DNA from: Actinomycetes bacterium
GTDB lineage: Bacteria; Actinomycetota; CALGFH01
Reading direction: 5' to 3'
Assembly (NCBI GenBank): GCA_030152105.1
Contig: JASLIH010000126.1
Location: 1 to 23,105 of the forward strand
Length of the DNA: 23,105 nucleotides
Part shown: one piece after another, positions 1 through 8,300 of the stretch
How the letters are laid out: each line of letters begins with the position of its first letter
Position numbering within the stretch: the first letter of the stretch is position 1
Translations under genes and position numbers: made by a program
The notes under the pieces: generated by a model
The model's input: only the letters and a program-made list of their open reading frames with translations
The model's database searches: none
What the model was told of the DNA's origin: nothing

Positions 1-56
1 GTCGCGGCGTAGATCCCGCGCAGCTGCTCCTCGCCCGGCTCGCCTGGCCGCTGCAC
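1..56 (-). CDS. Possible 5' end of an unidentified gene, cut by the left edge
   Basis: A minus-strand frame opens with GTG at 56-54, two bases after the stop of the upstream beta-helix gene (59-61), and stays open to the edge. It encodes about 18 residues, beginning VQRPGEPGEEQLRGIYAA. The near-contiguous spacing suggests an operon with the beta-helix gene. The frame is also open upstream into that gene, so the true start could lie further in. The fragment is too short to assign a family, and no strong ribosome binding site is visible. Confidence 0.3.
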   Translation of the reverse strand, partial: MQRPGEPGEEQLRGIYAA

Positions 57-58
57 TG

Positions 59-1093
59 CTACAGCCTGACCAGGGTGGCCAGGGCCTCTCGGGTCAGCGC
101 CCACGTCGGCCGCTCCGGGGGCGCTTCCAGGGTGCCGACGACCTGGGCCGGGAAGCCGTCCACGACCGACCGGGCCGGGAAGCTGGCCCGCTGCTTGACG
201 CAGGCGCCCGCCCCGACGAGCGACTCGCGGCCGACGCGGCTCCAGTCGCACACGATGGCGCCCGGCTCGACCACCGAGCCCGCCTCGATGTGGCAGCCGT
301 GGATCATCGCGCCAGGCCCGATGACGACGTCGTCCTCGATCACCAACTCGTTGTCGGGCAGCAGGTGCAGGACGGTGTTCTCCAGGATCTGGACCCTGGC
401 GCCGATGCGGACCGGGCCGTGCGAGTCGCCGATGATCTTGACCCCGGCCCCGATGATCGTGTCCTCGCCGACGATGACGTCCCCGGTCAGCTCGGCGCTG
501 TCCAGCAGCAGCGCGCTCGGCGCGATCTGCGGCAGCTTGTCCTTGTAGGCGTACAGGCGTCCCATCTCGGCTCCAGCCTGGGGAATCTCCCCCGTCATCG
601 GCACTCGCGGGTGGGTGGTCAGCTCGACGGCGTAGTCACGCAGGCGGGCGACCCGCTCCAGGTCGGACGGCGTGGCCGTCCTTGTGATGTGGCCAGGACG
701 GCCGACCACGACGGCCCGGGGCGGGACCACGGTGCCGGCCCGGACCAGGGTGCCCTCGCCCAGGATGCAGCCGTCACCCAGGACCGAGCCCGGCATCAGG
801 ATGGTGCCGTTGCCGATCTCGCACAGGTTGCCGACCCTGGCCCCGATCACCTGGCAGCGGTGCCCGAACACGGTGCGCTGGCCGATCACCACCGGATGGG
901 CGCCGGTGCCGATCACGCTGCAGTTCTCCAGCACGGCCGAGTGGTTGTCGATCGAGACGGTCGCGTCGTGGGAGCGCACGACCGCACCCTGGGCCAGGAT
1001 CACGCCGGCCCCGATCCAGGCCGTGCCCAGGATCTCGGCCGAGTCGGCGATCTGGGCGGCCGGCACGTCCGGGCAGGCATGGTTGAAGCTCAC
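59..1093 (-). CDS. Tandem left-handed beta-helix (hexapeptide repeat) protein, gamma-carbonic-anhydrase-like but probably not a carbonic anhydrase
   Basis: This is a 344-residue protein starting with GTG, with GGAGG at 1104-1100 six bases upstream. Hexapeptide repeats form two blocks, about residues 15-135 and 190-325, joined by a helical linker, so it looks like two trimeric-type LbH domains in one chain. The second block resembles gamma carbonic anhydrases. It keeps His243 and His265 (in GAMIHGC), but the expected metal histidine five residues before His265 is Pro260. The usual Arg and Gln of the active site are replaced by Ile and Leu in KIIGDSHGP and VQILENTVLH. In the first block the equivalent of the His-x4-His pair is Gln72/Gly77, with a His displaced by one residue. 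A role as a scaffold, acyltransferase or nucleotidyltransferase accessory protein is possible, and no substrate can be named. It probably shares a transcript with the gene cut at the left edge. Confidence 0.8.
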   Translation of the reverse strand: MSFNHACPDVPAAQIADSAEILGTAWIGAGVILAQGAVVRSHDATVSIDNHSAVLENCSVIGTGAHPVVIGQRTVFGHRCQVIGARVGNLCEIGNGTILMPGSVLGDGCILGEGTLVRAGTVVPPRAVVVGRPGHITRTATPSDLERVARLRDYAVELTTHPRVPMTGEIPQAGAEMGRLYAYKDKLPQIAPSALLLDSAELTGDVIVGEDTIIGAGVKIIGDSHGPVRIGARVQILENTVLHLLPDNELVIEDDVVIGPGAMIHGCHIEAGSVVEPGAIVCDWSRVGRESLVGAGACVKQRASFPARSVVDGFPAQVVGTLEAPPERPTWALTREALATLVRL

Positions 1094-1695
1094 CGCGCAC
1101 CTCCAGCGCCACCGACGGCGTCGCTACGCCAGTTCCTGATCGAATGATGGACCCCGTAAGTAGACGGTGCCAGAGGCGCTGCGCGAGCAGTGCCAGGTTG
1201 TCCAAGGCCAGCTTGCGGCAGCCCGGTCGGTGCGAGGGCCGGCAGGCCAGCTCCCCACGCAACAGGTCATGGAACAACGGGACATAGCCGGTGACCGCCG
1301 GGTCCGAGGCATCCACGCCGGCCGCCACCGAGTTCCCTGATGCCAGGTACAGCGGCCGGTGGGCGAGCGGGGGTTGTCCATGGTCGCCGCGCTGGCCTGC
1401 CCACGTGCGGGGTTCCGGCTAATTTCTGGCACGCCGAACCTACAACCACTTGTGCTGACCGGTAGATGCGTAACCGCTGATTCTGGCTGGTGGCTAGCGG
1501 TTCAGGTTGATCCCTGACACCACCACGAGGGTCGTGTAGGTGTCGTTGTGTGGCGGTGCTGAAGGTCACCATTTGATCGTGCCTTATGTCACTGCGGATT
1601 CGGCGTTGGAGGCGCTCTACTGGGGAAAGCTTCTGCGTCGCTTGGGGGGGCGCAATGTCAGGCGAGATCGATGGCGGGTCCGGGTTCCATAGGGC
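1094..1695. other. About 600 bases without a convincing gene; possible gene remnant
   Basis: No frame here has a credible start, ribosome binding site and recognisable product. On the minus strand, 1328-1124 encodes protein-like residues (DPAVTGYVPLFHDLLRGEL, then KLALDNLALLAQRLWHRLL), but the frame has no good start and runs on as a shadow of the beta-helix gene. It may be a decayed gene fragment. The stretch 1433-1640 is less GC-rich than its surroundings and contains a 7-bp inverted repeat, AACCGCT (1472-1478) and AGCGGTT (1496-1502), separated by 17 bases. No terminal repeats or transposase motifs were seen. Confidence 0.4.
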
Positions 1696-2076
1696 GTGGT
1701 CCGTCTGCGATGGCGCCGCTCGGGCGCTCGGGACGGTTCTACCGTGAGCGCGCTGCCGCTGCGCCCATTCGGGGTGTCGGACATTGTGTGGCCGCCAGGG
1801 CTGTGCGAGGCGTGCTATGAGCCGCAGTGGTCGGACGCGCTGCACGACTGGGAGTTCGTCGAGGAGGTGTCAGGGCCATGCGGCGCCTGCCAGGTGCTGC
1901 AGATGGACCTGGCCAGGATCCTGGATGGCACGGATCTTGGCGCGCCACTCGTCGACCGGGCCAACGAGTCGGCCGGTCGGGGTGGCGGGGTGCTGGACGC
2001 ACAAGCAGAGTACGACGCGCTGCTGGATGCCTCGCTCCTGGAGCCGGCGTCAGGGAAGGCTTCTAATGAACGGTAG
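1696..2076 (+). CDS. Small protein with two CxxC pairs (putative zinc-binding), function unknown
   Basis: The 126-residue frame begins at GTG 1696. Another GTG at 1744 would drop the Arg-rich first 16 residues and may be the true start, since neither has a strong ribosome binding site. Two cysteine pairs, CEAC at residues 37-40 and CGAC at 62-65, are spaced by 21 residues. That arrangement fits a zinc ribbon or a redox/metal site. The rest is acidic and helical with no membrane segment. The 3' end overlaps the kinase gene by 11 bases (its ATG is at 2066), which suggests translational coupling and a shared job. I do not recognise the family. The cysteine spacing and the overlap are seen; the metal binding is inferred. 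Confidence 0.6.
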   Translation: MVRLRWRRSGARDGSTVSALPLRPFGVSDIVWPPGLCEACYEPQWSDALHDWEFVEEVSGPCGACQVLQMDLARILDGTDLGAPLVDRANESAGRGGGVLDAQAEYDALLDASLLEPASGKASNER

Positions 2077-3076
2077 CTTTGTCGGATACGTGGGGGGGCA
2101 GGATCCGCTGCATGGGTTGCTGTCCAGGGTGCTGTGGGATCGGCTGGGAGTGCGTGAGCCGCGGCCGGCGTTCCGGGTGTTTCGGTTGTCGGGCAGCAAC
2201 CAGGTCTATGGCTATGAGGAGAAGACCAGCCGGGCCAGGGTCATCGGCAAGTTCTACGGGCCCAGGTTCGGCTGGGACCAGGACAAGGCCGCCACCCTGG
2301 CCCACCGCGAGTTCGAGGGGTTGCAGCGGCTGCGTGGCTACCAGCTGACCGGGTCGCCCCATCATGTGATCCGTCCCCTGGCGGTGCAGGCTGAGCTCAA
2401 CGCGGTGCTGGTGGTCGAGTACTACCCGGGGGAGGAGTTCAGCCACGCCATCGGCCGGGCCACCCGTCACGGCGATGACGGGCATCTGTATCGGCGCCTG
2501 ACCGCCCTGGCCTGGTTCCTGGCCACCCAGCACAACCGGACCGCCAACGGCGCCTCGGTCGATTTCGCCCCTGACGGCCGCTATTTCGACACCGTCGTGG
2601 GCCGCCTGGCCCACGCCGGCCAGCTCGGGCGCTGGGACGTGGAGGAGCTGGGCTGGTTGGGGGCCTGCTGGGCCGACCGGCCCCGGATGTGGCAAGACCG
2701 CCAGGTCTGGCTGCACGGCGACGCCACCCCCGCCAACTTCTTGTTCGGCCACGGCCAGGACGTGGCCGCGATCGACCTGGAACGGACCAAACGCGGCGAC
2801 CGCATGTTCGACGTCGGACGGGTCGCTGGTGAGCTCCAGCACGCCTTCATGCAGACCCCTGATGGCTGGCGCGGTGGGGAGCGGTTCATCGGCCATTTCC
2901 TGTGGGAGTACGCCTGCCATTTCCCCGACCGCCACCAGGCATTCGGGTCGATCACCGGGCGGCTGCCGTATTACATGGCCCTGAACCTGCTCCGGATCGC
3001 CGCCAACGACTACCTCGACCCCGACTACCGCCACCAGCTGGTCGGCCAGGCCAAGCACCTCCTCCAAGCCCCCTGA
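2066..3076 (+). CDS. Aminoglycoside phosphotransferase / choline kinase-fold kinase
   Basis: The 336-residue protein starts at ATG 2066, inside the end of the CxxC gene, with the purine-rich stretch GGGAAGG just upstream. The C-lobe carries the APH-family catalytic loop HGDATPANFLFG at residues 217-228 (His217, Asp219, Asn224) and the metal-binding IDLER at 236-240 (Asp237). Lys62 in VIGKFYG and an acidic residue in HREFEGLQ (81-88) are candidates for the ATP-binding Lys-Glu pair. This fold phosphorylates small hydroxylated molecules such as antibiotics, choline, sugars or homoserine, and the sequence does not tell which. The long open frame upstream of the ATG belongs to a shadow frame of the CxxC gene. 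Close linkage to that metal-ribbon-like protein is unusual for a resistance kinase and suggests a specialised substrate. Confidence 0.8.
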   Translation: MNGSFVGYVGGQDPLHGLLSRVLWDRLGVREPRPAFRVFRLSGSNQVYGYEEKTSRARVIGKFYGPRFGWDQDKAATLAHREFEGLQRLRGYQLTGSPHHVIRPLAVQAELNAVLVVEYYPGEEFSHAIGRATRHGDDGHLYRRLTALAWFLATQHNRTANGASVDFAPDGRYFDTVVGRLAHAGQLGRWDVEELGWLGACWADRPRMWQDRQVWLHGDATPANFLFGHGQDVAAIDLERTKRGDRMFDVGRVAGELQHAFMQTPDGWRGGERFIGHFLWEYACHFPDRHQAFGSITGRLPYYMALNLLRIAANDYLDPDYRHQLVGQAKHLLQAP

Positions 3077-3087
3077 GCGCCCAGATC

Positions 3088-3225
3088 CCGGTCGCGGAGT
3101 CGAGCAAGCAGGGTGGCCCGCCAGGGTCGTTTCGGCAGGTCAGGCGTGGTGGTGGCCTTGTGTCGGCTCGGCCCGGCTACCGCACATCACGCCTCGGCGA
3201 GGTGCCGGTCGCGGATGCGAGCAGG
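3088..3225. repeat. Imperfect direct repeat between convergent genes
   Basis: The block CCGGTCGCGGA at 3088-3098 is followed by a CGAGCA-containing segment, and recurs at 3205-3215 with the same order. About 18 of 21 bases match, and the copies are 117 bases apart. They sit in the 157-base gap between the kinase and regulator stops. No clear hairpin terminator is present. Significance is unknown. Confidence 0.35.
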
Positions 3226-3233
3226 TACAGCGG

Positions 3234-6200
3234 TCAGGATCCCGGCTTGATGATCCCGAGCCGGTGGGCGATGGTGGCCGCCTCGACCCGGCCGTGCACG
3301 CCGAGCTTGCCCAGGATGTTGGAGACGTGGACGGTGGCCGTCTTGGGGCTGATGAACAGCGTCTCGGCGATCTGGCGGTTCGTCCGGCCCAGCGCGACCA
3401 GCGCGAGCACCTCCTGCTCGCGGGCCGTGAGGCCGAGTCGGTCGAGCGGCGATGCCGGCTGGGGTGCGGGCGGCGGGATGGTCGCGGGATCAGTCCCGAG
3501 GTTGAGACGACCGCGGCGGGCCAGGGCCTCGATCTCGTCGCACAGCGGGGCCGCGCCGAGCTCACGCGCGGTCGCGTACGCGGCCCGCAGCAACGGCTCG
3601 ACCCGCTCGCGGACGCCGCCGAGCAGCAGCGCCTCGGCCTCGCGCCAGCGGGCATAGGTCGTCGGGTAGGGCTCGCCGAGCCGTTCCCAGGCCTTGGCGG
3701 CCGCCGCCCACAGCTCGGCGTCCTTGCGTCCCTGGAGCCGGGCGAGCTCGGCCTCGCCGGTCACCGCCTCCACCTCGACCCGTGGAGGCAGGGCGGCGGC
3801 CGAGTTGGCTGTCCCGGGTGAGGCCTGGGCGCGCTGCTGGGCGGCCAGCTCGTGGCCGACCGCGCGCGCCTCGAGTTCCTCTTCCTCGGTACGCCGGGCC
3901 CGGGCCAGCTCGGCACGGTCAGCCGCGGCGCGCAGTCCCAGCGTGTACAGCGAGGCGGCAAGGTACGGTTGGAGACCAGGGAGCTTCAGCCCTTCGGCCA
4001 CGGCAGCGCTGGCATCGGCTGGGCGACCCTCCAGCAGCGCCAGCTCGGCGGTCCTGGCCGACAGCGGCCCCCCCACCCACGCCTGGGTCACGGTCTGCGC
4101 GAAGGCGTCATGCGCCACCGCCAGATGCGCGGCGGCGGAGTCGACCAGACCTCGGCAGAGGTCGAGCTGGGCATAGATGGTGTGAATGTAGATGTGGGTG
4201 GCCGCCAGCTCCGGGGCCAGGCGGCTCACCGCCTGTCGCAGCATCGCCTCAGCCTGGGCCCAGCGACCCAGCGCGAGCAGCGACCGGGCCGCGCTGGCGG
4301 CCAGGAATGGGCCGTGCCAGCGGGCCAGCCCCTGGCGGTCTGCCACTTCGGCGCCTTCCACGGCGACGGTGGCCGCCTCCTCCAGACGGCTGAACACCTC
4401 CAGCACGCCGGCCAGGGAGGTCAGCGCGCGGGCGAGGTCGTCGACCTTGGCGACCGTCTCGGCGATCCGGCACGCCGCCCTGAGCTGCTCGATGCCTCCC
4501 TCGAGGTCGCCGAGGAAGGCCAGATCCACACCCAGCGCCCGCCGGGCGTTGCTCTCCTCAACGGGCGCGTCGACCTGGCTGGCAATGGCGATTGCCTCCT
4601 CGCACAACACCAGCGAGTCGCGATAGCGGGCCTGGATCATGAGCGCCTCGCCGAACGCGGCCAGCACCCCCGCCCGCTCGGCCGATGGTGGCGCGGGAGG
4701 GACCAGCGCCACGGCCTGCTCGTACTCGGCCATCGCCCCCTGGCCACCCGTGGCCGCCAGGTAGCCGCCGAGGCGTCCGTGCAGCAGCCCAGCCTGGAAC
4801 GGGTCGTCGCCCGGGTCGACCTGGGCGAGCGCCACGCGGATCAGCGCGATCGCCCGGACCGGGTCGCCGGCGGTGTACGCCGACTCGGCGGCGTGCCGCA
4901 GCACCCTGGCGCGGCTGAGGGTGGCATGTTCGGCGGCGTCGGGGACCTGGTCCCAGAGCTCCAGGGCGGTCTCGAAGTACTGGTAGGCGTCGGCGAAGGC
5001 ATAGGCGGCCTGCGACTGCAAGCCCGCCTGGATGGCGGCTGGCAGGGCGCGCACAAGATCGTGTGCCTTGACCCAGTGGTAGGCGAGCCAAGCCGGCATG
5101 GCGGCCGGGTTGGACCCGACCAGGTCGGGGTGCTCGCTAATCGCGCGGGCGAAGGCGGCGTGCAGCCGGGCACGCTCGCCTGGCAGCAGCTGGCCGTAGA
5201 GCGCTTCCTCGGTCAGCGCATGCCGGAAGGCGTAGGTCTCGCTGACCGGATCGGGGACGAGCACCTGGTGGGCGACGGCGGCGCGCAGCGCGTCGAGCAA
5301 CTCCGCCTCGGGCAGTTGGGCGACCGCGGCGAGCAGCCCGTGCTCGATGCGGCGGGACGCCGCGGCCGCGATCCGCAGCACCGCTTGGGTATCGTCGGGA
5401 AGGACCTGGATGCGGGCCAACACGACGTTCTCCAGGCGGGGCGGCAGGCCGCGTCCGTCGTCTTGTTGCCCGGCGGCCACCAGCTCCTCGGCGAAGAAGG
5501 CGTTGCCCTGCGAGCGATCGTAGATCCGCTCGAGCAGCCCGGCGTCGGGCGGTGCTCCGAGGATGCCGGCCAGCATGTCGGCGAGGTCGGCGCGCTCGAA
5601 GCGGTCGACCTCAAGGCGTTCAGCCCGTCCGCTTCGGTCCAGCCCGGCCAGGAACGGCCGCAGGGGATGGCGGCGGTGCAGCTCGTCGGACCGGTAGGTC
5701 AGCACCAGCAGCAAGGCACCCGCCTGGAGGTTGTGCACCAGGAAGGCGAGCAGGTCCAGGGTCGAGCGGTCGGCCCAGTTGAGGTCCTCCACAACCAAGA
5801 GCGTGGGCGCCTGGCCGGCCAGGCGCTCCATCAGGGCCAGGACGGCCTCGAACAACCGAGCCTGCGCCCATGGGCCGGCGGTAAGCCCGACCGACCTCGG
5901 CTCGGCAGGTACCTGTCCGAGCTCAGGCAGCAGGTGGGCCAGCATCGGCTGTCCGGGCCCGACCAGCTCGTCGAGGCCGTCGGGCTCCAGTTCCCGGCCG
6001 AGACCGCGCAACGCCTCAACAATTGGCGCAAACGGCAGTGCGCCTTCGCCGAGCTCGATGCAGCCACCGAGCAGCACCCGCCCGCCGCTCTGGCGGACGC
6101 GTGCTGCGAACTCGCTGACCAGCCGGGTCTTGCCGACCCCGGCCTCGCCGCCAACGCAGACCGTCACCGGGGCACCGCTGCGGGCCTGTGCGAAGGCCGC

Positions 6201-6347
6201 CTCGAGGCGGCCGAGCTCAACACTGCGGCCAACGAAGCGGGCGCTTGCGACACCGCCGGCCATGTCAGGGATTATGCGCTCGAACAGATGCGACGGGAAC
6301 GGCATGGCGCCGACCGGGCTCTGCCCGAATGCAGTCGCCCCGATCAT
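3234..6347 (-). CDS. Large ATP-binding LuxR-family transcriptional regulator (LAL/MalT-like)
   Basis: This is a 1037-residue protein. An N-terminal AAA/STAND-type ATPase has Walker A GGEAGVGKT at residues 66-74, Walker B LLVVEDLNWAD at about 183-193, and a following LVLTYRSDE strand. A long helical middle region rich in Ala and Leu, with TPR-like helices, runs from about 430 to 940. A LuxR/NarL helix-turn-helix lies at 973-1032 (LTAREQEVLALVALGRTNRQ and onward). Such proteins couple an effector-sensing, nucleotide-dependent switch to promoter binding. The chosen ATG at 6347 has GAGGG about nine bases upstream. ATG 6305 or 6263 would still keep the whole ATPase. It stands alone, convergent with the kinase gene and upstream of no obvious operon partner, so its target is not evident. 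No receiver domain is present. Confidence 0.92.
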   Translation of the reverse strand: MIGATAFGQSPVGAMPFPSHLFERIIPDMAGGVASARFVGRSVELGRLEAAFAQARSGAPVTVCVGGEAGVGKTRLVSEFAARVRQSGGRVLLGGCIELGEGALPFAPIVEALRGLGRELEPDGLDELVGPGQPMLAHLLPELGQVPAEPRSVGLTAGPWAQARLFEAVLALMERLAGQAPTLLVVEDLNWADRSTLDLLAFLVHNLQAGALLLVLTYRSDELHRRHPLRPFLAGLDRSGRAERLEVDRFERADLADMLAGILGAPPDAGLLERIYDRSQGNAFFAEELVAAGQQDDGRGLPPRLENVVLARIQVLPDDTQAVLRIAAAASRRIEHGLLAAVAQLPEAELLDALRAAVAHQVLVPDPVSETYAFRHALTEEALYGQLLPGERARLHAAFARAISEHPDLVGSNPAAMPAWLAYHWVKAHDLVRALPAAIQAGLQSQAAYAFADAYQYFETALELWDQVPDAAEHATLSRARVLRHAAESAYTAGDPVRAIALIRVALAQVDPGDDPFQAGLLHGRLGGYLAATGGQGAMAEYEQAVALVPPAPPSAERAGVLAAFGEALMIQARYRDSLVLCEEAIAIASQVDAPVEESNARRALGVDLAFLGDLEGGIEQLRAACRIAETVAKVDDLARALTSLAGVLEVFSRLEEAATVAVEGAEVADRQGLARWHGPFLAASAARSLLALGRWAQAEAMLRQAVSRLAPELAATHIYIHTIYAQLDLCRGLVDSAAAHLAVAHDAFAQTVTQAWVGGPLSARTAELALLEGRPADASAAVAEGLKLPGLQPYLAASLYTLGLRAAADRAELARARRTEEEELEARAVGHELAAQQRAQASPGTANSAAALPPRVEVEAVTGEAELARLQGRKDAELWAAAAKAWERLGEPYPTTYARWREAEALLLGGVRERVEPLLRAAYATARELGAAPLCDEIEALARRGRLNLGTDPATIPPPAPQPASPLDRLGLTAREQEVLALVALGRTNRQIAETLFISPKTATVHVSNILGKLGVHGRVEAATIAHRLGIIKPGS

Positions 6348-6426
6348 GTTCGGATCCCTCGTGATCCTGGGTTGCCGCTGATCGAGTGGCCCGGATGGCC
6401 AGCGGGTCGTTCGCGCGGCACCAGGG

Positions 6427-6816
6427 TTACCCGACGACGACGCTGCCGTGCATGGAGGGGTGGATCGAGCAGTGGTAGGCGTAGGTTCCCGGTCGGGTGA
6501 AGGTGAACGAGAACGAGCCTGCCGGCTGGAGATTGCCGCTGTCGAACGAGTTGGTGTCGGCGGTCACGGTGTGGGGGACGGTGTCGCCGTTGGTCCAGGT
6601 CACCTTCGCGCCGACCTTGACCTTGAGGACGTCGGGCTGGAAGGAGAAGTTCTTGATGGTGGCCGCGTTGGTGGCGGTGGTTGTGGCGGCGGTCGATGCC
6701 GGTGCGCCGTAGGCAGTGGGACCGGTGCCGTTGCACGCAGCCGCGATGATCGCCACCGCGGCCACCAAGAGCAGCGGGCCGACGAGCCGGCGCATCGTCG
6801 TTGCTGGGCGAGCCAT
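6427..6816 (-). CDS. Cupredoxin (plastocyanin/azurin-like) lipoprotein
   Basis: This 129-residue exported copper protein has a basic start, a hydrophobic segment (residues 11-27) and a lipobox IIAAAC with Cys28 as the predicted lipid-modified residue. A Thr/Ala-rich tether (31-52) leads to a single cupredoxin domain. All four type-1 copper ligands are visible: His82 (PHTV), Cys116, His119 and Met122 in [11 protein letters not shown]. It is therefore probably a membrane-anchored electron carrier or copper-binding protein on the outer face of the membrane. AGGAGGT at 6829-6823 lies six bases before the ATG. The gene is divergent from the CapA-like gene, and a promoter-like element at 6870-6914 is shared with the propeller gene. 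No oxidase or nitrite reductase lies nearby to name its redox partner. Confidence 0.9.
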   Translation of the reverse strand: MARPATTMRRLVGPLLLVAAVAIIAAACNGTGPTAYGAPASTAATTTATNAATIKNFSFQPDVLKVKVGAKVTWTNGDTVPHTVTADTNSFDSGNLQPAGSFSFTFTRPGTYAYHCSIHPSMHGSVVVG

Positions 6817-6822
6817 GTCGAA

Positions 6823-6829
6823 ACCTCCT
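6823..6829 (-). promoter_or_regulatory. Strong ribosome binding site of the cupredoxin gene
   Basis: AGGAGGT reads on the minus strand six bases before ATG 6816. It is one of the closest matches to the consensus in the window, and it settles the start. Confidence 0.85.
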
Positions 6830-6869
6830 GAAGTTCCCGTCGAGCAGCCCGTTCCCGGGATGCACCTTG

Positions 6870-6914
6870 ACGGTAGAGAGCGAGCCTGGTCTGAGCATCG
6901 GACGATGCACCTAG
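6870..6914 (-). promoter_or_regulatory. Promoter-like element upstream of the cupredoxin gene (copy A)
   Basis: On the minus strand, CTAGGTGCATCGTCCGATG (6914-6896) is followed after exactly 20 bases by TACCGT (6875-6870), a TANNNT-type -10 hexamer. The same design occurs before the propeller gene. The core GCATCG-tc-CGATGC is an inverted repeat. Further TAGG-type half-sites occur upstream at 6937 (TTAGG) and 6959 (CTAGG), giving a 22-23 base phase. A start site near 6863 would leave a leader of about 47 bases before ATG 6816. Activator or alternative-sigma control is inferred. Confidence 0.55.
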
Positions 6915-7057
6915 CTTTCGGCCGCCCGAACGCCTAACTCGGTCGATCCAGCACCCTAGTCGGAGCGTCCACCCTGGTGGGCTTGCCCGCACAGCGGTCT
7001 GGCCACGTAGGGTGGAGCCTCGCAGAGCCATCTCACCGACCACGGTGGTACCGGGTG

Positions 7058-8161
7058 ATGACGAGACGTCCAGCCATTAGGTGGGCGCGGGTGGCCGCGC
7101 TGCTGATCGTGGCCGCCCTGTCCCCGGCCGCCTGCAGCCGCGGTGAGTACCCTGCGGCGCCGACCACGGCCCCGGCAGCCCGCACCAGCATCAGCCAGTC
7201 GAGCCCCACCCCGGCCTCAACCGTCCGGCGCCTGGTGACCCTCGCCTTGGCCGGCGACGTGCACTTCATGAAGGTGCCGGGAGCGCGCCTGGCCAGAAAC
7301 CCGGACACCGCGCTCGGGCCAGTCGCCGCCGTGCTCCGCCGAGCCGATGTGGCCATGGTCAACCTGGAGACCACGGTCACGACCCGCGGGACACCCCAGC
7401 ACAAACACTATGTGTTCCGCGCCCCACCAACTGCCTTCCAGGCCCTACGGGCGGCCGGGGTGGACGTCGCCACCATGGGCAACAACCACGGCATGGACTA
7501 CGGCCTGGTCGGGCTGCGCGACTCGCTGGCCGCGGCGGCGGCGGCACGGTTCCCGGTCGTCGGCATCGGTCGAGACGCCGCCCGAGCCTACGCGCCCTGG
7601 TCGGTGACCGTCCGCGGCCAGCGCATCGCCATCCTGGGCGCCACCCAGGTCCTGGAGCCCGGCTTGCAGGCGGCGTGGACAGCCGGAACCGGCAAACCGG
7701 GCCTGGCGTCGGCCTACGACGAGGCGCGCCTGGCCGCGGCCGTGCGGCGGGCCCGCCGGACCGCCGACACCGTGGTCGTCTACCTGCATTGGGGTGAGGA
7801 GGGCAATCCCTGCCCGATCGGCCCGCAGCGTCGCCTGGCGCAGCGGCTGGCGCAGGCGGGAGCCGACATCGTGGTCGGCAGCCACGCCCACACCTTGCAG
7901 GGCAGCGGCTGGCTCGGCAAGACCTACGTCGCCTACGGGCTCGGCAACTTCTACTGGTGGAACTGGTTCTCAGAGCCCAACCGGACGACCGGTGTGCTGA
8001 CCCTCACCTTGGGTGCCCAGGCAGTGCAGCGGGCCGCATGGACACCGGCGGTCATTCGCCACGGCGCTCCGATCCCGCTCACGGGTTCGGCCGCGACCAA
8101 GGCCCGCGCACAGTTCACCGCCGCTCGCGGGTGCACGAACCTCTCGGCCACACCCCCTTGA
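7058..8161 (+). CDS. CapA-family (poly-gamma-glutamate synthesis/metallophosphoesterase-like) lipoprotein
   Basis: The mature-length protein is 367 residues from ATG 7058; an adjacent in-frame GTG at 7055 is equally possible. The open frame extends back to 6977, but those residues lack signal-peptide character. From ATG 7058 there is a basic stretch, a hydrophobic segment (residues 9-25) and a lipobox ending at Cys26 (LSPAAC), then a Ser/Thr/Pro-rich tether. The CapA domain has the family motifs LALAGDVHF (62-70), NLETTVT (102-108), GNNHGMDYG (141-149), HWGEE (244-248) and GSHAHTLQG (274-282). The His/Asp/Asn residues suggest a calcineurin-like metal centre. CapA proteins act at the cell surface in poly-gamma-glutamate capsule formation, but capB, capC and capD are absent here, so a capsule role is not supported by context. 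It is convergent with the propeller gene, with a hairpin terminator between them. Confidence 0.88.
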   Translation: MTRRPAIRWARVAALLIVAALSPAACSRGEYPAAPTTAPAARTSISQSSPTPASTVRRLVTLALAGDVHFMKVPGARLARNPDTALGPVAAVLRRADVAMVNLETTVTTRGTPQHKHYVFRAPPTAFQALRAAGVDVATMGNNHGMDYGLVGLRDSLAAAAAARFPVVGIGRDAARAYAPWSVTVRGQRIAILGATQVLEPGLQAAWTAGTGKPGLASAYDEARLAAAVRRARRTADTVVVYLHWGEEGNPCPIGPQRRLAQRLAQAGADIVVGSHAHTLQGSGWLGKTYVAYGLGNFYWWNWFSEPNRTTGVLTLTLGAQAVQRAAWTPAVIRHGAPIPLTGSAATKARAQFTAARGCTNLSATPP

Positions 8162-8230
8162 CCAGCCCCGGGTACCACCACCGCAGGCTCTCAGGAGGAG
8201 GACTCGAGCTGGACCTGGCGGCATGCCCAA

Positions 8231-8261
8231 GGGGGCCCGGAACCCACGGTTCCGGGCCCCC
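8231..8261. terminator. Strong hairpin, probably a bidirectional terminator
   Basis: GGGGGCCCGGAA (8231-8242) and its exact complement (8250-8261) form a 12-bp perfect stem with a 7-base loop between the convergent CapA-like and propeller genes. A second perfect inverted repeat, GGCTGCC-GGCAGCC, follows at 8263-8276. There is no U-tract, as is usual in GC-rich Actinobacteria. Confidence 0.75.
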
Positions 8262-8300
8262 TGGCTGCCGGCAGCCGGCGCGGCGAGGCGCTGCTCTCGG

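Noticed and set aside
1124..1432. Insertion-sequence remnant
   Set aside because: No transposase motif, terminal inverted repeats or target duplication could be seen.
2063..3067. Open frame of 334 codons on the minus strand
   Set aside because: Antisense to the kinase, whose catalytic motifs are clear.
3852..6500. Open frame of 882 codons on the plus strand
   Set aside because: It is antisense to the LuxR-type regulator, has low-complexity Gly/Arg/Gln-rich content, and no domain; a GC-rich shadow frame.
6977..7057. N-terminal extension of the CapA-like protein
   Set aside because: The residues before position 7055 would bury the lipoprotein signal peptide.
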